Source: JAWHQP01 sp032586195
GTDB taxonomy: Bacteria > Pseudomonadota > Gammaproteobacteria > Enterobacterales > Pasteurellaceae
Assembly: GCA_032586195.1 (NCBI GenBank)
Contig: JAWHQP010000018.1
Coordinates: 1-27,428, forward strand
DNA: 27,428 bases
Reading direction: 5' to 3'
Shown here piece after piece: positions 7,574 to 15,319 of this stretch (its first letter is position 1; every line of letters begins with the position of its first letter). Position numbers and translations under genes: made by a program. The notes below the pieces were generated by a model that was not told the origin of the DNA, ran no database searches, and was given only the letters and a program-made list of their open reading frames with translations.

Positions 7574-8800
7574 ATGAGTGATTTTATTCTCGGTCTTGGG
7601 GTATTCACCGCATTAATTCTAGTGCTCGCGGTGCTTATCCTGTTTGCAAAATCCAAGCTGGTGAACTCCGGCGACATCACCATCGGTATCAACGGTGATC
7701 CGGCGAAATCCGTGACGTTACCCGCAGGCGGTAAACTATTAGGTGCCTTGGCAAGTAAAGGTATCTTCGTTTCGTCAGCCTGCGGCGGTGGCGGTTCATG
7801 CGGTCAATGTGTAGTGAAAGTGAAAAGTGGCGGCGGCGATATTCTGCCGACGGAACTTACCCATATTTCCAAACGTGAAGCAAAAGAAGGTTATCGCCTT
7901 TCCTGCCAGGTGAATGTGAAAAACTCAATGGAAATTGAATTACCGGAAGAAGTGTTCGGCGTGAAAAAATGGCAATGTACCGTTATTTCCAACGATAACA
8001 AAGCCACTTTCATTAAAGAACTTAAATTGGCAATTCCCGAAGGAGAAGAAGTGCCGTTCCGCGCCGGTGGTTATATTCAGATTGAAGCCGAACCTCATAC
8101 CGTGGCGTATAAAGACTTTGACATCCCGGAAGAATACCATGAGGATTGGGACAAATATAATCTATGGCGTTATGTATCAAAAGTTGACGAGCACATTACC
8201 CGTGCATACTCCATGGCCTCTTACCCTGATGAAAAAGGCATTATCATGCTGAACGTGCGTATCGCTACGCCGCCTCCGCGTAATCCTGATGTCCCGCCGG
8301 GTCAGATGTCCTCTTATATCTGGTCATTAAAACCGGGTGATAAAGTGACGATTTCCGGCCCGTTCGGTGAATTCTTCGCGAAAGATACCGATGCGGAAAT
8401 GGTCTTTATCGGCGGCGGTGCGGGTATGGCGCCGATGCGTTCCCATATTTTCGACCAGTTAAAACGTTTACACACCAAACGCAAAATTTCATTCTGGTAT
8501 GGTGCCCGTTCTAAACGTGAAATCTTCTATGAAGAAGACTTTGACAAATTAGCGGCGGAAAATCCAAACTTCACATGGCATATCGCCTTGTCCGACGCAT
8601 TGCCGGAAGACAACTGGACGGGTTATACAGGCTTTATTCATAACGTATTATATGAAAACTACCTGAAAAACCATGAAGCGCCGGAAGATTGTGAATACTA
8701 CATGTGCGGGCCTCCGGTCATGAACGCCGCCGTAATCAAAATGTTGGAAGATCTCGGTGTTGAACACGATAACATCCTATTAGATGACTTCGGTGGTTGA
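7574..8800 (+). CDS. nqrF: Na+-translocating NADH:quinone reductase subunit F
   Basis: A 408-residue subunit that accepts electrons from NADH. It has an N-terminal membrane anchor (residues 4-25), then a [2Fe-2S] ferredoxin domain with Cys70, Cys76, Cys79 and Cys111, then a ferredoxin-reductase module. The FAD motif RAYSMAS lies at 210-216, the NADH-binding glycine-rich segment GGGAGMAPMRS near 280-290, and the closing CGPPVMNAAV near residue 380. The ATG at 7574 is correct: another ATG at 7570 is preceded by the same AGGAGAA but runs into TGA after three codons. A hairpin separates nqrF from apbE. Confidence 0.97.
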   Translation: MSDFILGLGVFTALILVLAVLILFAKSKLVNSGDITIGINGDPAKSVTLPAGGKLLGALASKGIFVSSACGGGGSCGQCVVKVKSGGGDILPTELTHISKREAKEGYRLSCQVNVKNSMEIELPEEVFGVKKWQCTVISNDNKATFIKELKLAIPEGEEVPFRAGGYIQIEAEPHTVAYKDFDIPEEYHEDWDKYNLWRYVSKVDEHITRAYSMASYPDEKGIIMLNVRIATPPPRNPDVPPGQMSSYIWSLKPGDKVTISGPFGEFFAKDTDAEMVFIGGGAGMAPMRSHIFDQLKRLHTKRKISFWYGARSKREIFYEEDFDKLAAENPNFTWHIALSDALPEDNWTGYTGFIHNVLYENYLKNHEAPEDCEYYMCGPPVMNAAVIKMLEDLGVEHDNILLDDFGG

Positions 8801-8827
8801 TCCGCATAAGAGATCACAAACAAGAAT

Positions 8828-8851
8828 AGCGGTCAGATTTCTGACCGCTTT
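8828..8851 (+). terminator. Intercistronic hairpin between nqrF and apbE
   Basis: AGCGGTCAG (8828-8836) and CTGACCGCT (8841-8849) form a perfect nine-base stem with an ATTT loop, followed by only three T residues. It sits 19 bases before the apbE start. It probably acts as a partial terminator or a 3' stabiliser that keeps apbE expression below that of the structural subunits. Confidence 0.55.
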
Positions 8852-8867
8852 GCCCATATTAAGAGAT

Positions 8868-9950
8868 ATGAAAAAAATACCTTTATTCCGTGCAAAAACA
8901 CCATTTTTTAGCACCGCACTTTTTACCCTGTTTTGCTTAATCGGCTTATTCAACTTAACCGCTTGCCAGAAAACAGCGGAAGTTGTCGCCCTATCAGGCA
9001 AAACCATGGGAACGACCTACCATATAAAATATATTGACGACGGCAATCTTGGCAAAACCGCCGAGCAAGTACAAAAAGAAATCGATGAAATTTTAAAAGA
9101 AGTTAATCGGCAGATGTCCACCTATATTCCGACATCTGAAATCAGTCGTTTTAATCAAAGTCAACAAATCAATACACCATTTGACATTTCTCCTGAATTC
9201 GGCAAAGTGGTGGCGGAAGCGATCCGCTTAAATAAGGTAACGGACGGAGCCCTTGATATTACCGTCGGACCGGTGGTCAATCTATGGGGATTCGGTCCGG
9301 AAAAACGCCCGGATAAACAGCCTTCGCCCGAACTGCTGACAGAACGTCAGAGCCGGGTAGGCATTGATAAACTTAAACTAACCGAAACCGACGGCAAATT
9401 TGCCCTTGAAAAATCCATTCCGCAACTTTATATAGATCTGTCATCTATCGCTAAAGGTTTTGGTGTCGATCAGGTGGCGGATTATCTTGAAGGTCTGCAT
9501 GTGGCCAATTATATGGTGGAAATCGGCGGCGAGATTCGTGCTAAAGGTCATAACAGCGAAAACAAAGATTGGCAGATCGCGGTTGAAACGCCGACCCTTG
9601 ACGGTTCACGCACGGCAAATGAAATTATCGGACTGAAAAATCGCGCGATGGCAACATCGGGTGATTATCGCAATTATTTTGAGGAAAACGGACAGCGTTT
9701 CTCCCATGAAATCGATCCGAAAACCGGCAAGCCGATTCAGCATCATCTCGCTTCCATTACCGTAATTACCGATTCCTGTATGTCAGCGGACGGCTTATCC
9801 ACGGGGTTATTCGTCCTTGGCGAAGATAAAGCCCTGCAATTGGCGGAACAAGAGAACCTTGCCGTTTATCTGATCATAAAAACAGACAACGGCTTTGTAA
9901 CCAAAATGTCCTCTGCCTTTGAAAAACTGCTCAAGGCAAGTCAAAATTAG
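8868..9950 (+). CDS. apbE: FAD:protein FMN transferase (ApbE), lipoprotein
   Basis: A 360-residue ApbE family enzyme that transfers FMN from FAD to Thr in SGAT-type motifs, here those of NqrB and NqrC. The ATG at 8868 gives a lipoprotein signal peptide ending LTAC with Cys33; a longer frame from 8784 would overlap nqrF and bury the signal, so I reject it. Family motifs visible include GKTMGTTYHIKY, GALDITVGPVVNLWGFGP, IDLSSIAKGFGVD, and the Mg-binding region ATSGDYRNYFEENGQRFSHEIDP with the later TDSCMSADGLST. It faces the periplasm. The ribosome site is weak (AAGAGA with almost no spacer), which with the preceding hairpin suggests low expression. An uptake signal lies within the signal-peptide codons (8913-8921). 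Confidence 0.95.
   Translation: MKKIPLFRAKTPFFSTALFTLFCLIGLFNLTACQKTAEVVALSGKTMGTTYHIKYIDDGNLGKTAEQVQKEIDEILKEVNRQMSTYIPTSEISRFNQSQQINTPFDISPEFGKVVAEAIRLNKVTDGALDITVGPVVNLWGFGPEKRPDKQPSPELLTERQSRVGIDKLKLTETDGKFALEKSIPQLYIDLSSIAKGFGVDQVADYLEGLHVANYMVEIGGEIRAKGHNSENKDWQIAVETPTLDGSRTANEIIGLKNRAMATSGDYRNYFEENGQRFSHEIDPKTGKPIQHHLASITVITDSCMSADGLSTGLFVLGEDKALQLAEQENLAVYLIIKTDNGFVTKMSSAFEKLLKASQN
8913..8921 (-). repeat. DNA uptake signal in apbE signal peptide
   Basis: ACCGCACTT reads as ThrAlaLeu in the hydrophobic core of the ApbE signal peptide. On the minus strand it is followed by AT tracts (AAAAAA, then GTTTTT one turn later), the full extended uptake signal. Confidence 0.9.
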
Positions 9951-9976
9951 GTAAAGTTTACTATCAGGAAATCATT

Positions 9977-10225
9977 ATGAAGTTATTTATTATCACCTTT
10001 GCCATTTTCATTCTGGTTATCTTCGGAATGTCTATCGGCTACATTATCAAGAAAAAAACGATTAAAGGCAGCTGCGGCGGTATCTCGGCTCTCGGTTTAA
10101 AAAAAGTGTGTGACTGCGAAGAACCCTGCGATAATCTGAAAGACAAGGTCGCCAAAGGCGAAGTCGATGCCGCAGAATTGGAACGTTTTAACAAAACATC
10201 GTCCCCTTTTTACGAAGTAAAATAA
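9977..10225 (+). CDS. nqrM: Na+-NQR maturation protein NqrM
   Basis: An 82-residue protein of the former DUF539 family. One N-terminal membrane span (residues 4-24) is followed by a cysteine-rich segment, KGSCGGISALGLKKVCDCEE with a further Cys after PC: cysteines at 33, 45, 47 and 51. NqrM is required for assembly of functional Na+-NQR and is thought to deliver iron for the NqrD/NqrE centre. It directly follows apbE by 26 bases with AGGAAA upstream of its ATG, as in Vibrio and Haemophilus. The last codons are part of a 24-base tandem duplication that continues past the stop. Confidence 0.95.
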   Translation: MKLFIITFAIFILVIFGMSIGYIIKKKTIKGSCGGISALGLKKVCDCEEPCDNLKDKVAKGEVDAAELERFNKTSSPFYEVK

Positions 10226-10258
10226 TCGTGTAACTACGAAGTAAAATATAGTTGTAAC
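10211..10258 (+). repeat. 24-base tandem duplication over nqrM 3' end
   Basis: TACGAAGTAAAATA occurs at 10211-10224 and again at 10235-10248, and both units end in GTAAC or GTTGTAAC, giving two diverged 24-base units. The first contains the last four codons and stop of nqrM; the second lies outside the gene and repeats them with the same stop. Confidence 0.8.
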
Positions 10259-10270
10259 CTAAATAAACTC

Positions 10271-10296
10271 AAGGGCGGGGAAATCCGCCCTTTGCC
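10271..10296 (+). terminator. Terminator after nqrM
   Basis: AAGGGCGG (10271-10278) pairs with CCGCCCTT (10285-10292) around a six-base loop, followed by a short T run. It closes the nqr-apbE-nqrM unit before mnmA. Confidence 0.65.
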
Positions 10297-10320
10297 ATAA
10301 CCAAAGTTATATTAATTAAT

Positions 10321-11472
10321 ATGAAATCAATCACATACGAACAACACTTCCCGTCACTTAGTTCCGAGCAATTAGCCGCAAACGGAAAAATCAAGGTGAT
10401 CGTCGGAATGTCCGGCGGGGTAGATTCTTCCGTTTCCGCCTTTATTTTGCAGCAGCAAGGTTACCGAGTGGAAGGTTTGTTTATGAAAAACTGGGAAGAA
10501 GACGATGATACCGATTACTGCACCGCGGCAGCGGATTTGGCTGATGCCCAGGCGGTATGCGATAAACTCGGCATCCGTCTGCATAAAATCAATTTTGCCG
10601 CCGAATATTGGGATAATGTTTTTGAACATTTCCTGGCGGAATACAAAGCCGGTCGTACCCCGAACCCTGATATTCTGTGCAACAAAGAAATCAAATTCAA
10701 AGCGTTTCTGGAATACGCGGCGGAAGACTTGGGAGCGGATTATATTGCGACGGGTCACTACGTGCGTCGCCGCGGTGATGACCGACACGCACAATTATTA
10801 CGCGGTTTGGACAGCAATAAGGATCAAAGTTATTTCCTCTACACCCTGAGTAAAACACAGCTAGGACAAAGCCTGTTTCCGGTAGGCGATCTTGAGAAAC
10901 CCGTCGTGCGGGCAATTGCACAGGATCTCGGCCTGATTACCGCCAAGAAAAAGGATTCTACCGGTATTTGCTTTATCGGTGAACGTAAATTTAAAGACTT
11001 TCTGGCCCGTTATCTGCCCGCCCAACCGGGTGAAATCCGCACGGTTGACGGACAGCTTGTCGGTCGTCACGACGGCTTAATGTATTACACCCTCGGACAA
11101 CGCAAAGGACTAGGTATCGGCGGTGTGAAAGGCATGGAAGAAAATCCGTTTTACGTAGTGGAAAAAGATCTGAACAATAACGTGTTGATTGTAGCTCAGG
11201 GTCACGATAACTCGGCGTTGCTTTCCTCCGGTCTGATCGCGCAACAATTACATTGGGTAAATCGCCGTCCCGTACGGGCAAATCTCCGCTGCACGGTGAA
11301 AACCCGCTATCGCCAAACGGACATTCCATGCGAAATTCAGCCGATTGACGATAACACTATACGTGTACTGTTCGACCAACCGCAAATCGCAGTGACACCC
11401 GGTCAGTCCGCCGTATTCTACCGGGAAGAAATCTGCCTCGGCGGCGGCATCATAGAACAGCAGCTTAAATAA
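10321..11472 (+). CDS. mnmA: tRNA-specific 2-thiouridylase MnmA
   Basis: A 383-residue enzyme that adds sulfur to U34 of tRNA-Lys, -Glu and -Gln in the cytoplasm, receiving persulfide through the Tus relay. The PP-loop SGGVDSS lies at 31-37. The two catalytic cysteines are Cys120 (PNPDILCN) and Cys217 (STGICFIG), and NWEEDDDTDYCTAA matches the tRNA-binding region. It aligns throughout with E. coli MnmA except for an N-terminal extension of about 18 residues, which H. influenzae MnmA also has. The ATG at 10321 has no clear Shine-Dalgarno site, so the exact start is less certain than the identity. It stands alone between the nqr terminator and the convergent mutT. Confidence 0.96.
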   Translation: MKSITYEQHFPSLSSEQLAANGKIKVIVGMSGGVDSSVSAFILQQQGYRVEGLFMKNWEEDDDTDYCTAAADLADAQAVCDKLGIRLHKINFAAEYWDNVFEHFLAEYKAGRTPNPDILCNKEIKFKAFLEYAAEDLGADYIATGHYVRRRGDDRHAQLLRGLDSNKDQSYFLYTLSKTQLGQSLFPVGDLEKPVVRAIAQDLGLITAKKKDSTGICFIGERKFKDFLARYLPAQPGEIRTVDGQLVGRHDGLMYYTLGQRKGLGIGGVKGMEENPFYVVEKDLNNNVLIVAQGHDNSALLSSGLIAQQLHWVNRRPVRANLRCTVKTRYRQTDIPCEIQPIDDNTIRVLFDQPQIAVTPGQSAVFYREEICLGGGIIEQQLK

Positions 11473-11477
11473 TTATT

Positions 11478-11486
11478 AAGTGCGGT
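11478..11486 (+). repeat. DNA uptake signal after mnmA
   Basis: AAGTGCGGT six bases past the mnmA stop. Confidence 0.9.
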
Positions 11487-11563
11487 GCCGACAAAGGCTT
11501 TTATTTTTGAACATCGGCTCTGCCGACAGCGCCAAAAATATAGCAATCATATTTATCCGCACA

Positions 11564-11594
11564 TTAAAAACTCCGTTTTTCGACACCGCACTTT
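11564..11594 (-). repeat. Extended DNA uptake signal after mutT
   Basis: Core at 11585-11593 (minus strand) followed by AAAAACGGAGTTTTT. Its first 30 bases match the element at 15630-15659 at 28 positions. Confidence 0.9.
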
Positions 11595-11600
11595 GATGAT

Positions 11601-12017
11601 TTACGCCTGCTCCGCTACTTCCACTTCCGCTAATAACCGCTGGATGAGCTTTGAGTTGGCGGGCGGAAATTGCGCCGCGTCTAAATCCGCCTGGGCAATC
11701 CAGAATCCTTCCTGTCCTTCCCGCCCGAAGGGTTCCCCCATCCATTCGGTTACCAGGTAAAATGAGAAGTGAATATGTTTGGTAGGATATTCAAACTGGA
11801 ACTGTTCAAACAGTTCCGCTTTTATCACATGAATGCCGACTTCTTCTTCCAATTCCCGTTTTAAAGCGGCTTCCGGTGTTTCACCCAAAGCCACCTTGCC
11901 GCCCGGAAATTCAAGAGACTGGGCAAAATCCTGTCCCTCGAGACGTTGCGCCAAATAAATCTGACCAAATTCATTGCGGATAATCCCCGCCGCGACATAG
12001 ACTAATTTTTTATCCAT
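11601..12017 (-). CDS. mutT: 8-oxo-dGTP diphosphatase MutT
   Basis: A 138-residue Nudix hydrolase that removes 8-oxo-dGTP from the nucleotide pool and so prevents A-to-C transversions. The Nudix box is complete: G40 with E46, then R54-E55 and E58-E59 with G61, within the segment GGKVALGETPEAALKRELEE. The substrate-recognition segment FPGGK precedes it. Its position downstream of secA on the same strand is as in E. coli (secM-secA-mutT). A terminator-like hairpin lies in the 104 bases between secA and mutT, so it may be expressed mainly by readthrough or from its own promoter. Confidence 0.93.
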   Translation of the reverse strand: MDKKLVYVAAGIIRNEFGQIYLAQRLEGQDFAQSLEFPGGKVALGETPEAALKRELEEEVGIHVIKAELFEQFQFEYPTKHIHFSFYLVTEWMGEPFGREGQEGFWIAQADLDAAQFPPANSKLIQRLLAEVEVAEQA

Positions 12018-12082
12018 TATGATATTCCTGTATTCTTGAGTGGGTTCGCGCTAAATTTAACGACCAGAGTCGATACGCCAAG

Positions 12083-12110
12083 AAAAAAAGCGGCCTTATC
12101 GCGACCGCTC
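12083..12110 (-). terminator. Terminator between secA and mutT
   Basis: On the minus strand AGCGGTC and GGCCGCT form a seven-base stem (one G-U pair) around GCGATAA, followed by seven T residues. It lies 12 bases after the secA stop and would limit readthrough into mutT. Confidence 0.7.
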
Positions 12111-12121
12111 CATTCAGCAAA

Positions 12122-14830
12122 TTACACACGGGCACCGTGGCAATGTTTATATTTTTTGCCCGAACCGCAAGGACAAGGATCATTACGTCCGATATGGCCT
12201 TTAGCTTCCGCCTGAGCCACAGCGATATCGCCCTCTGACATCGGTGCATCCTGACCTTCAATATGCATTTTTTCCGCGGCACGGACCGCCGCTTCCCGGC
12301 GTTCCTGTTCGGCTTGCGCCACTTCTTCCTGCGTGCGGACTTGCACGCGGCTTAAGGTGGTGATCACGGTCAGCTTCAATGCATCAAGCATTTCCGTAAA
12401 CATCTGGAAGGACTCTTTTTTGTATTCCTGTTTCGGATCCTTTTGAGCATAGCCGCGTAAGTGAATACTTTGACGCAAATAATCCATCGCCGCCAAATGC
12501 TCTTTCCAAAGCTCGTCCAGTGTTTGCAACATCACACCTTTTTCAAAATTGCGCATGGTATCCGCTCCCACAATATCTTCTTTACGTTGATATTCTTCGA
12601 CGGCGGCTTCAACAATGCGCTCACGCAAACTATCCTCATGCAGCTGGTTATCTTCTTCCAGCCAACGGGCAATCGGCAAATCAAGGGAGAAATCCTGACG
12701 TAATCTTGTTTCCAACCCGGCGATATCCCATTGTTCTTCCAAGGACTGCGGTGGAATATACTGATCAATCACAGTATTAAACACGTCTTCACGAATCGCC
12801 ACGATGGTGCTGGAAATATCATCGTTATCCAATAGTTCGTTACGCTGGCTGTAAATCGCATGACGTTGGTCGTTCGCCACATCATCAAACTGCAACAGAT
12901 TTTTACGCCCGTCAAAATTATGAGCTTCAACCTTGGCCTGAGCGGAAGCAATCACCTTCGCCAATAACTTGGATTCCATCGCTTCACCCGGTGTGCTGAA
13001 TGCTTTGCGCATCATATTTAACTTACCCTCGTTGAGGTAAATACGCATCAAAGCATCTTCTAACGATAAATAGAAACGGGAAGAACCTGGGTCGCCCTGA
13101 CGACCGGAACGGCCGCGCAGTTGGTTATCAATACGGCGTGACTCATGACGTTCCGTTCCGATAATATGTAAGCCGCCCGCTTTCATTACGATGTCATGAC
13201 GCTCCTGCCATGCCGCTTTAATGGCTTCGATTTGCTCCTCGGTCGGATTTTCCAGCTTAGCCACTTCGGCTCTCCAGTTACCGCCCAACACAATATCCGT
13301 ACCGCGTCCCGCCATGTTGGTCGCGATGGTCACCGCCCCCGGATAACCGGCGTTAGCAATAATTTCCGCTTCCTGAGCGTGGAATTTTGCATTCAGTACG
13401 TTGTGCGCAATACCCGCTTTATCCAATTCTTTAGACAGCAATTCTGATTTTTCAATGGATGCCGTTCCCACCAGCACCGGCTGCTGACGTGCAATACATT
13501 CTTTAATATCTTCGATAATGGCGGCAAATTTATACTGTTCGTTTTCAAACATCACGTCAGTGCGGTCATCACGAATCATCGGACGGTTGGTCGGAATAAC
13601 CACCGTTTCCAAGCCGTAAATCTGTTGAAATTCAAAGGCTTCCGTATCCGCCGTCCCCGTCATGCCGGCTAATTTTTCGTATAAACGGAAATAGTTCTGG
13701 TAGGTAATGGAAGCCACGGTCTGGTTTTCGCCCTGGATCTTCACGCCTTCTTTTGCCTCAATAGCCTGATGCAAACCGTCCGACCAGCGGCGCCCCGCCA
13801 TAGTACGACCGGTGTGCTCGTCCACGATCACGATTTCGCCGTCCTTTACGATATAATCCACATCTTTTTCAAATAAGGTGTGGGCACGCAAGGCGGCATA
13901 AATATGATGTAACAGATTGATTTTACCCGGTGAATACAGAGAATCCGCTTCCGTCATGAAACCATTCTGCACCAGCCAGTTTTCGCATTTTTCCTGACCG
14001 CGTTCAGTTAAATGAGCCTGTTTATTTTTCAAGTCCAGAGAGAAATCGCCGGTACCCTGGAAATCATCGGAATCTTCTTTTTCCTGCTGCACCAATAACG
14101 GAATCAATTTATCAATGGCGATATATAACTCCGAACTGTCCTCCGACGGGCCGGAAATAATCAGCGGCGTACGCGCCTCATCAATCAGAATGGAATCCAC
14201 TTCATCCACCAAGGCATAATGCAGGGCGCGTTGGAAACGTTCTTCCTTAGAATGCGCCAGATTATCACGTAAATAGTCGAACCCCAGCTCGCTGTTGGTG
14301 GCATACGTAATGTCCGCTTTATAGGATTCGCGCTTTTGTTCCGGCGATAAGCCCGGTATATTCACCCCAACGGTCATGCCTAGAAATTCAAATAACGGGC
14401 GGTTCGTTTCCGCGTCGCGGTTTGCCAAATAATCGTTGACGGTAACCACATGCACGCCTTTGCCCGTTAAGGCATTCAAATAACACGGCAGAGTTGCGGT
14501 GAGCGTTTTCCCTTCCCCGGTACGCATTTCCGCGATACAACGGCTGGTCAGCACCATACCGCCGATAAGCTGCACGTCGAAATGACGCATGCCCATCACC
14601 CTGCGGCTGGCTTCACGCACAGTGGCAAAAGCCTCCGGCAATAAGCTTTCCAAGCTTTCGCCCTGGCTCAGGCGATTGCGGAACTCCGCGGTTTTGGCTT
14701 TTAATTCTTCATCGCTCAATGCCCGGAAGCTTTCTTCCAACTGATTGATTTTTCTCACCTGTTTGTTTAAACGGCGTAAAATACGTTCATTGCGGCTACC
14801 AAAAATTTTTGTTGCAATACTTTTTAACAT
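12122..14830 (-). CDS. secA: Preprotein translocase ATPase SecA
   Basis: A 902-residue SecA, one residue longer than E. coli SecA. It drives export of unfolded preproteins through SecYEG. Walker A MRTGEGKT spans 102-109 with Lys108. The DEAD-type Walker B DEVDSILIDEA follows near 210, and the helicase motif VTIATNMAGRGTDIVLGG is present near 500. The C-terminal zinc site is intact: Cys886, Cys888, Cys897 and His898 in CPCGSGKKYKHCHG, the SecB and phospholipid contact. It lies 84 bases downstream of secM on the same mRNA. Its ribosome site is the modest AAGAAG, as expected for a gene whose translation is raised by SecM arrest. No uptake signal occurs within this long gene. Confidence 0.98.
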   Translation of the reverse strand: MLKSIATKIFGSRNERILRRLNKQVRKINQLEESFRALSDEELKAKTAEFRNRLSQGESLESLLPEAFATVREASRRVMGMRHFDVQLIGGMVLTSRCIAEMRTGEGKTLTATLPCYLNALTGKGVHVVTVNDYLANRDAETNRPLFEFLGMTVGVNIPGLSPEQKRESYKADITYATNSELGFDYLRDNLAHSKEERFQRALHYALVDEVDSILIDEARTPLIISGPSEDSSELYIAIDKLIPLLVQQEKEDSDDFQGTGDFSLDLKNKQAHLTERGQEKCENWLVQNGFMTEADSLYSPGKINLLHHIYAALRAHTLFEKDVDYIVKDGEIVIVDEHTGRTMAGRRWSDGLHQAIEAKEGVKIQGENQTVASITYQNYFRLYEKLAGMTGTADTEAFEFQQIYGLETVVIPTNRPMIRDDRTDVMFENEQYKFAAIIEDIKECIARQQPVLVGTASIEKSELLSKELDKAGIAHNVLNAKFHAQEAEIIANAGYPGAVTIATNMAGRGTDIVLGGNWRAEVAKLENPTEEQIEAIKAAWQERHDIVMKAGGLHIIGTERHESRRIDNQLRGRSGRQGDPGSSRFYLSLEDALMRIYLNEGKLNMMRKAFSTPGEAMESKLLAKVIASAQAKVEAHNFDGRKNLLQFDDVANDQRHAIYSQRNELLDNDDISSTIVAIREDVFNTVIDQYIPPQSLEEQWDIAGLETRLRQDFSLDLPIARWLEEDNQLHEDSLRERIVEAAVEEYQRKEDIVGADTMRNFEKGVMLQTLDELWKEHLAAMDYLRQSIHLRGYAQKDPKQEYKKESFQMFTEMLDALKLTVITTLSRVQVRTQEEVAQAEQERREAAVRAAEKMHIEGQDAPMSEGDIAVAQAEAKGHIGRNDPCPCGSGKKYKHCHGARV

Positions 14831-14914
14831 GATTGTTCTTCTTAATATTCTGTGAAATAAATAACAAAGCGGCCGCTACAAAGAGCGGACACTCAATGAT
14901 ATGATGAGGTAAAG

Positions 14915-15232
14915 CTAAGCTCCGGCGGGGCCGGCACGGATCGGCGCATGAGGATTAAAAGCATGCGCGGTAAAGTGCGGTGTGATTTTGGGCAGTTTTG
15001 CCCGCTCGACCGCCGCATCCGAATGCGGCTGCTGAACAAGCGAAACCTGTTGAATTAAAGCAACCGTTTGAGTAATTTGCTGCTGAGCGGCCTGTTGTTC
15101 GTTCCGATAGCTGTCATTGAGAGTCTCGGCATGGCTCAGACCCTGAACGGCGGGCAAGGCAAAAATCGCAATCATACTCACAAGTAGCTGCGACCAGAAA
15201 TTATGTTTGCCTTTGGTTTGTATCAGTTTCAT
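14915..15232 (-). CDS. secM: SecM secretion monitor, arrest peptide
   Basis: A 105-residue secreted regulator that senses Sec activity by stalling its own ribosome, which exposes secA for translation. An N-terminal signal peptide reaches about residue 35 (SHA then ETL). The C-terminus reads AFNPHAPIRAGPAGA, with the arrest core Arg99-Ala100-Gly101-Pro102, and only three codons after the critical proline before the stop. E. coli SecM is 170 residues and has a Trp-Ile pair and a GIRAGP core; here those upstream contacts are absent and HAPIRAGP stands alone. It lies directly upstream of secA. The ATG at 15232 lacks a clear Shine-Dalgarno site. An uptake signal (14973-14981) encodes the PHF just before the arrest segment. 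Confidence 0.92.
   Translation of the reverse strand: MKLIQTKGKHNFWSQLLVSMIAIFALPAVQGLSHAETLNDSYRNEQQAAQQQITQTVALIQQVSLVQQPHSDAAVERAKLPKITPHFTAHAFNPHAPIRAGPAGA
14973..14981 (+). repeat. DNA uptake signal in secM
   Basis: AAGTGCGGT on the plus strand, coding ProHisPhe (85-87) in SecM, just ahead of the arrest segment. Confidence 0.9.
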
Positions 15233-15251
15233 AGCGGATTAAAGTTAAATT

Positions 15252-15287
15252 TTGCCTATTGTAGCGGAATTTCGCTACAATGTCCTT
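15252..15287. promoter_or_regulatory. Palindromic divergent promoter region, secM / dciA-like
   Basis: ATTGTAGCG (15258-15266) and CGCTACAAT (15273-15281) are perfect inverted arms around GAATTT. Each strand thus carries a TACAAT -10-like hexamer. For the rightward gene TTGCCT (15252-15257) lies 18 bases before TACAAT (15276-15281). The leftward -35 (AGGACA) is poor. Symmetry suggests an operator or a bidirectional promoter; no regulator is known to me. Confidence 0.5.
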
Positions 15288-15319
15288 TATTATTGTATTC
15301 AAGTCAGGAAATTCAAGCC

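Larger units (their letters stand above)
11473..11600. other. Convergent intergenic region with inverted uptake signals
   Basis: Between the 3' ends of mnmA and mutT lie two uptake signals in opposite orientation (11478-11486 and 11585-11593), a short TCGGC-TCT-GCCGA hairpin (11514-11526) and AT-rich sequence. I see no strong rho-independent terminator. The two signals are too far apart to form a compact stem. Confidence 0.5.

Noticed and set aside
8784..8867. Longer apbE start inside nqrF
   Set aside because: It would overlap nqrF, pass through the hairpin, and put 28 residues before a clear lipoprotein signal.
11478..11593. Two inverted uptake signals as a mnmA/mutT terminator
   Set aside because: They are about 100 bases apart, far more than the compact stem seen after mrcA.
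12010..12282. 90-residue minus-strand frame over the secA end
   Set aside because: It covers the secA C-terminus in another frame and includes the terminator; composition is not protein-like.
14831..14914. E. coli-like secA ribosome-site hairpin after secM
   Set aside because: Only a short CCGCT/AGCGG stem and an AGCGGCCGCT palindrome are visible; I could not pair anything convincingly with the AAGAAG ribosome site.
15203..15319. Longer start for the dciA-like gene
   Set aside because: It would run through the palindromic promoter region and secM start; the ATG at 15320 has a ribosome site and fits the family.
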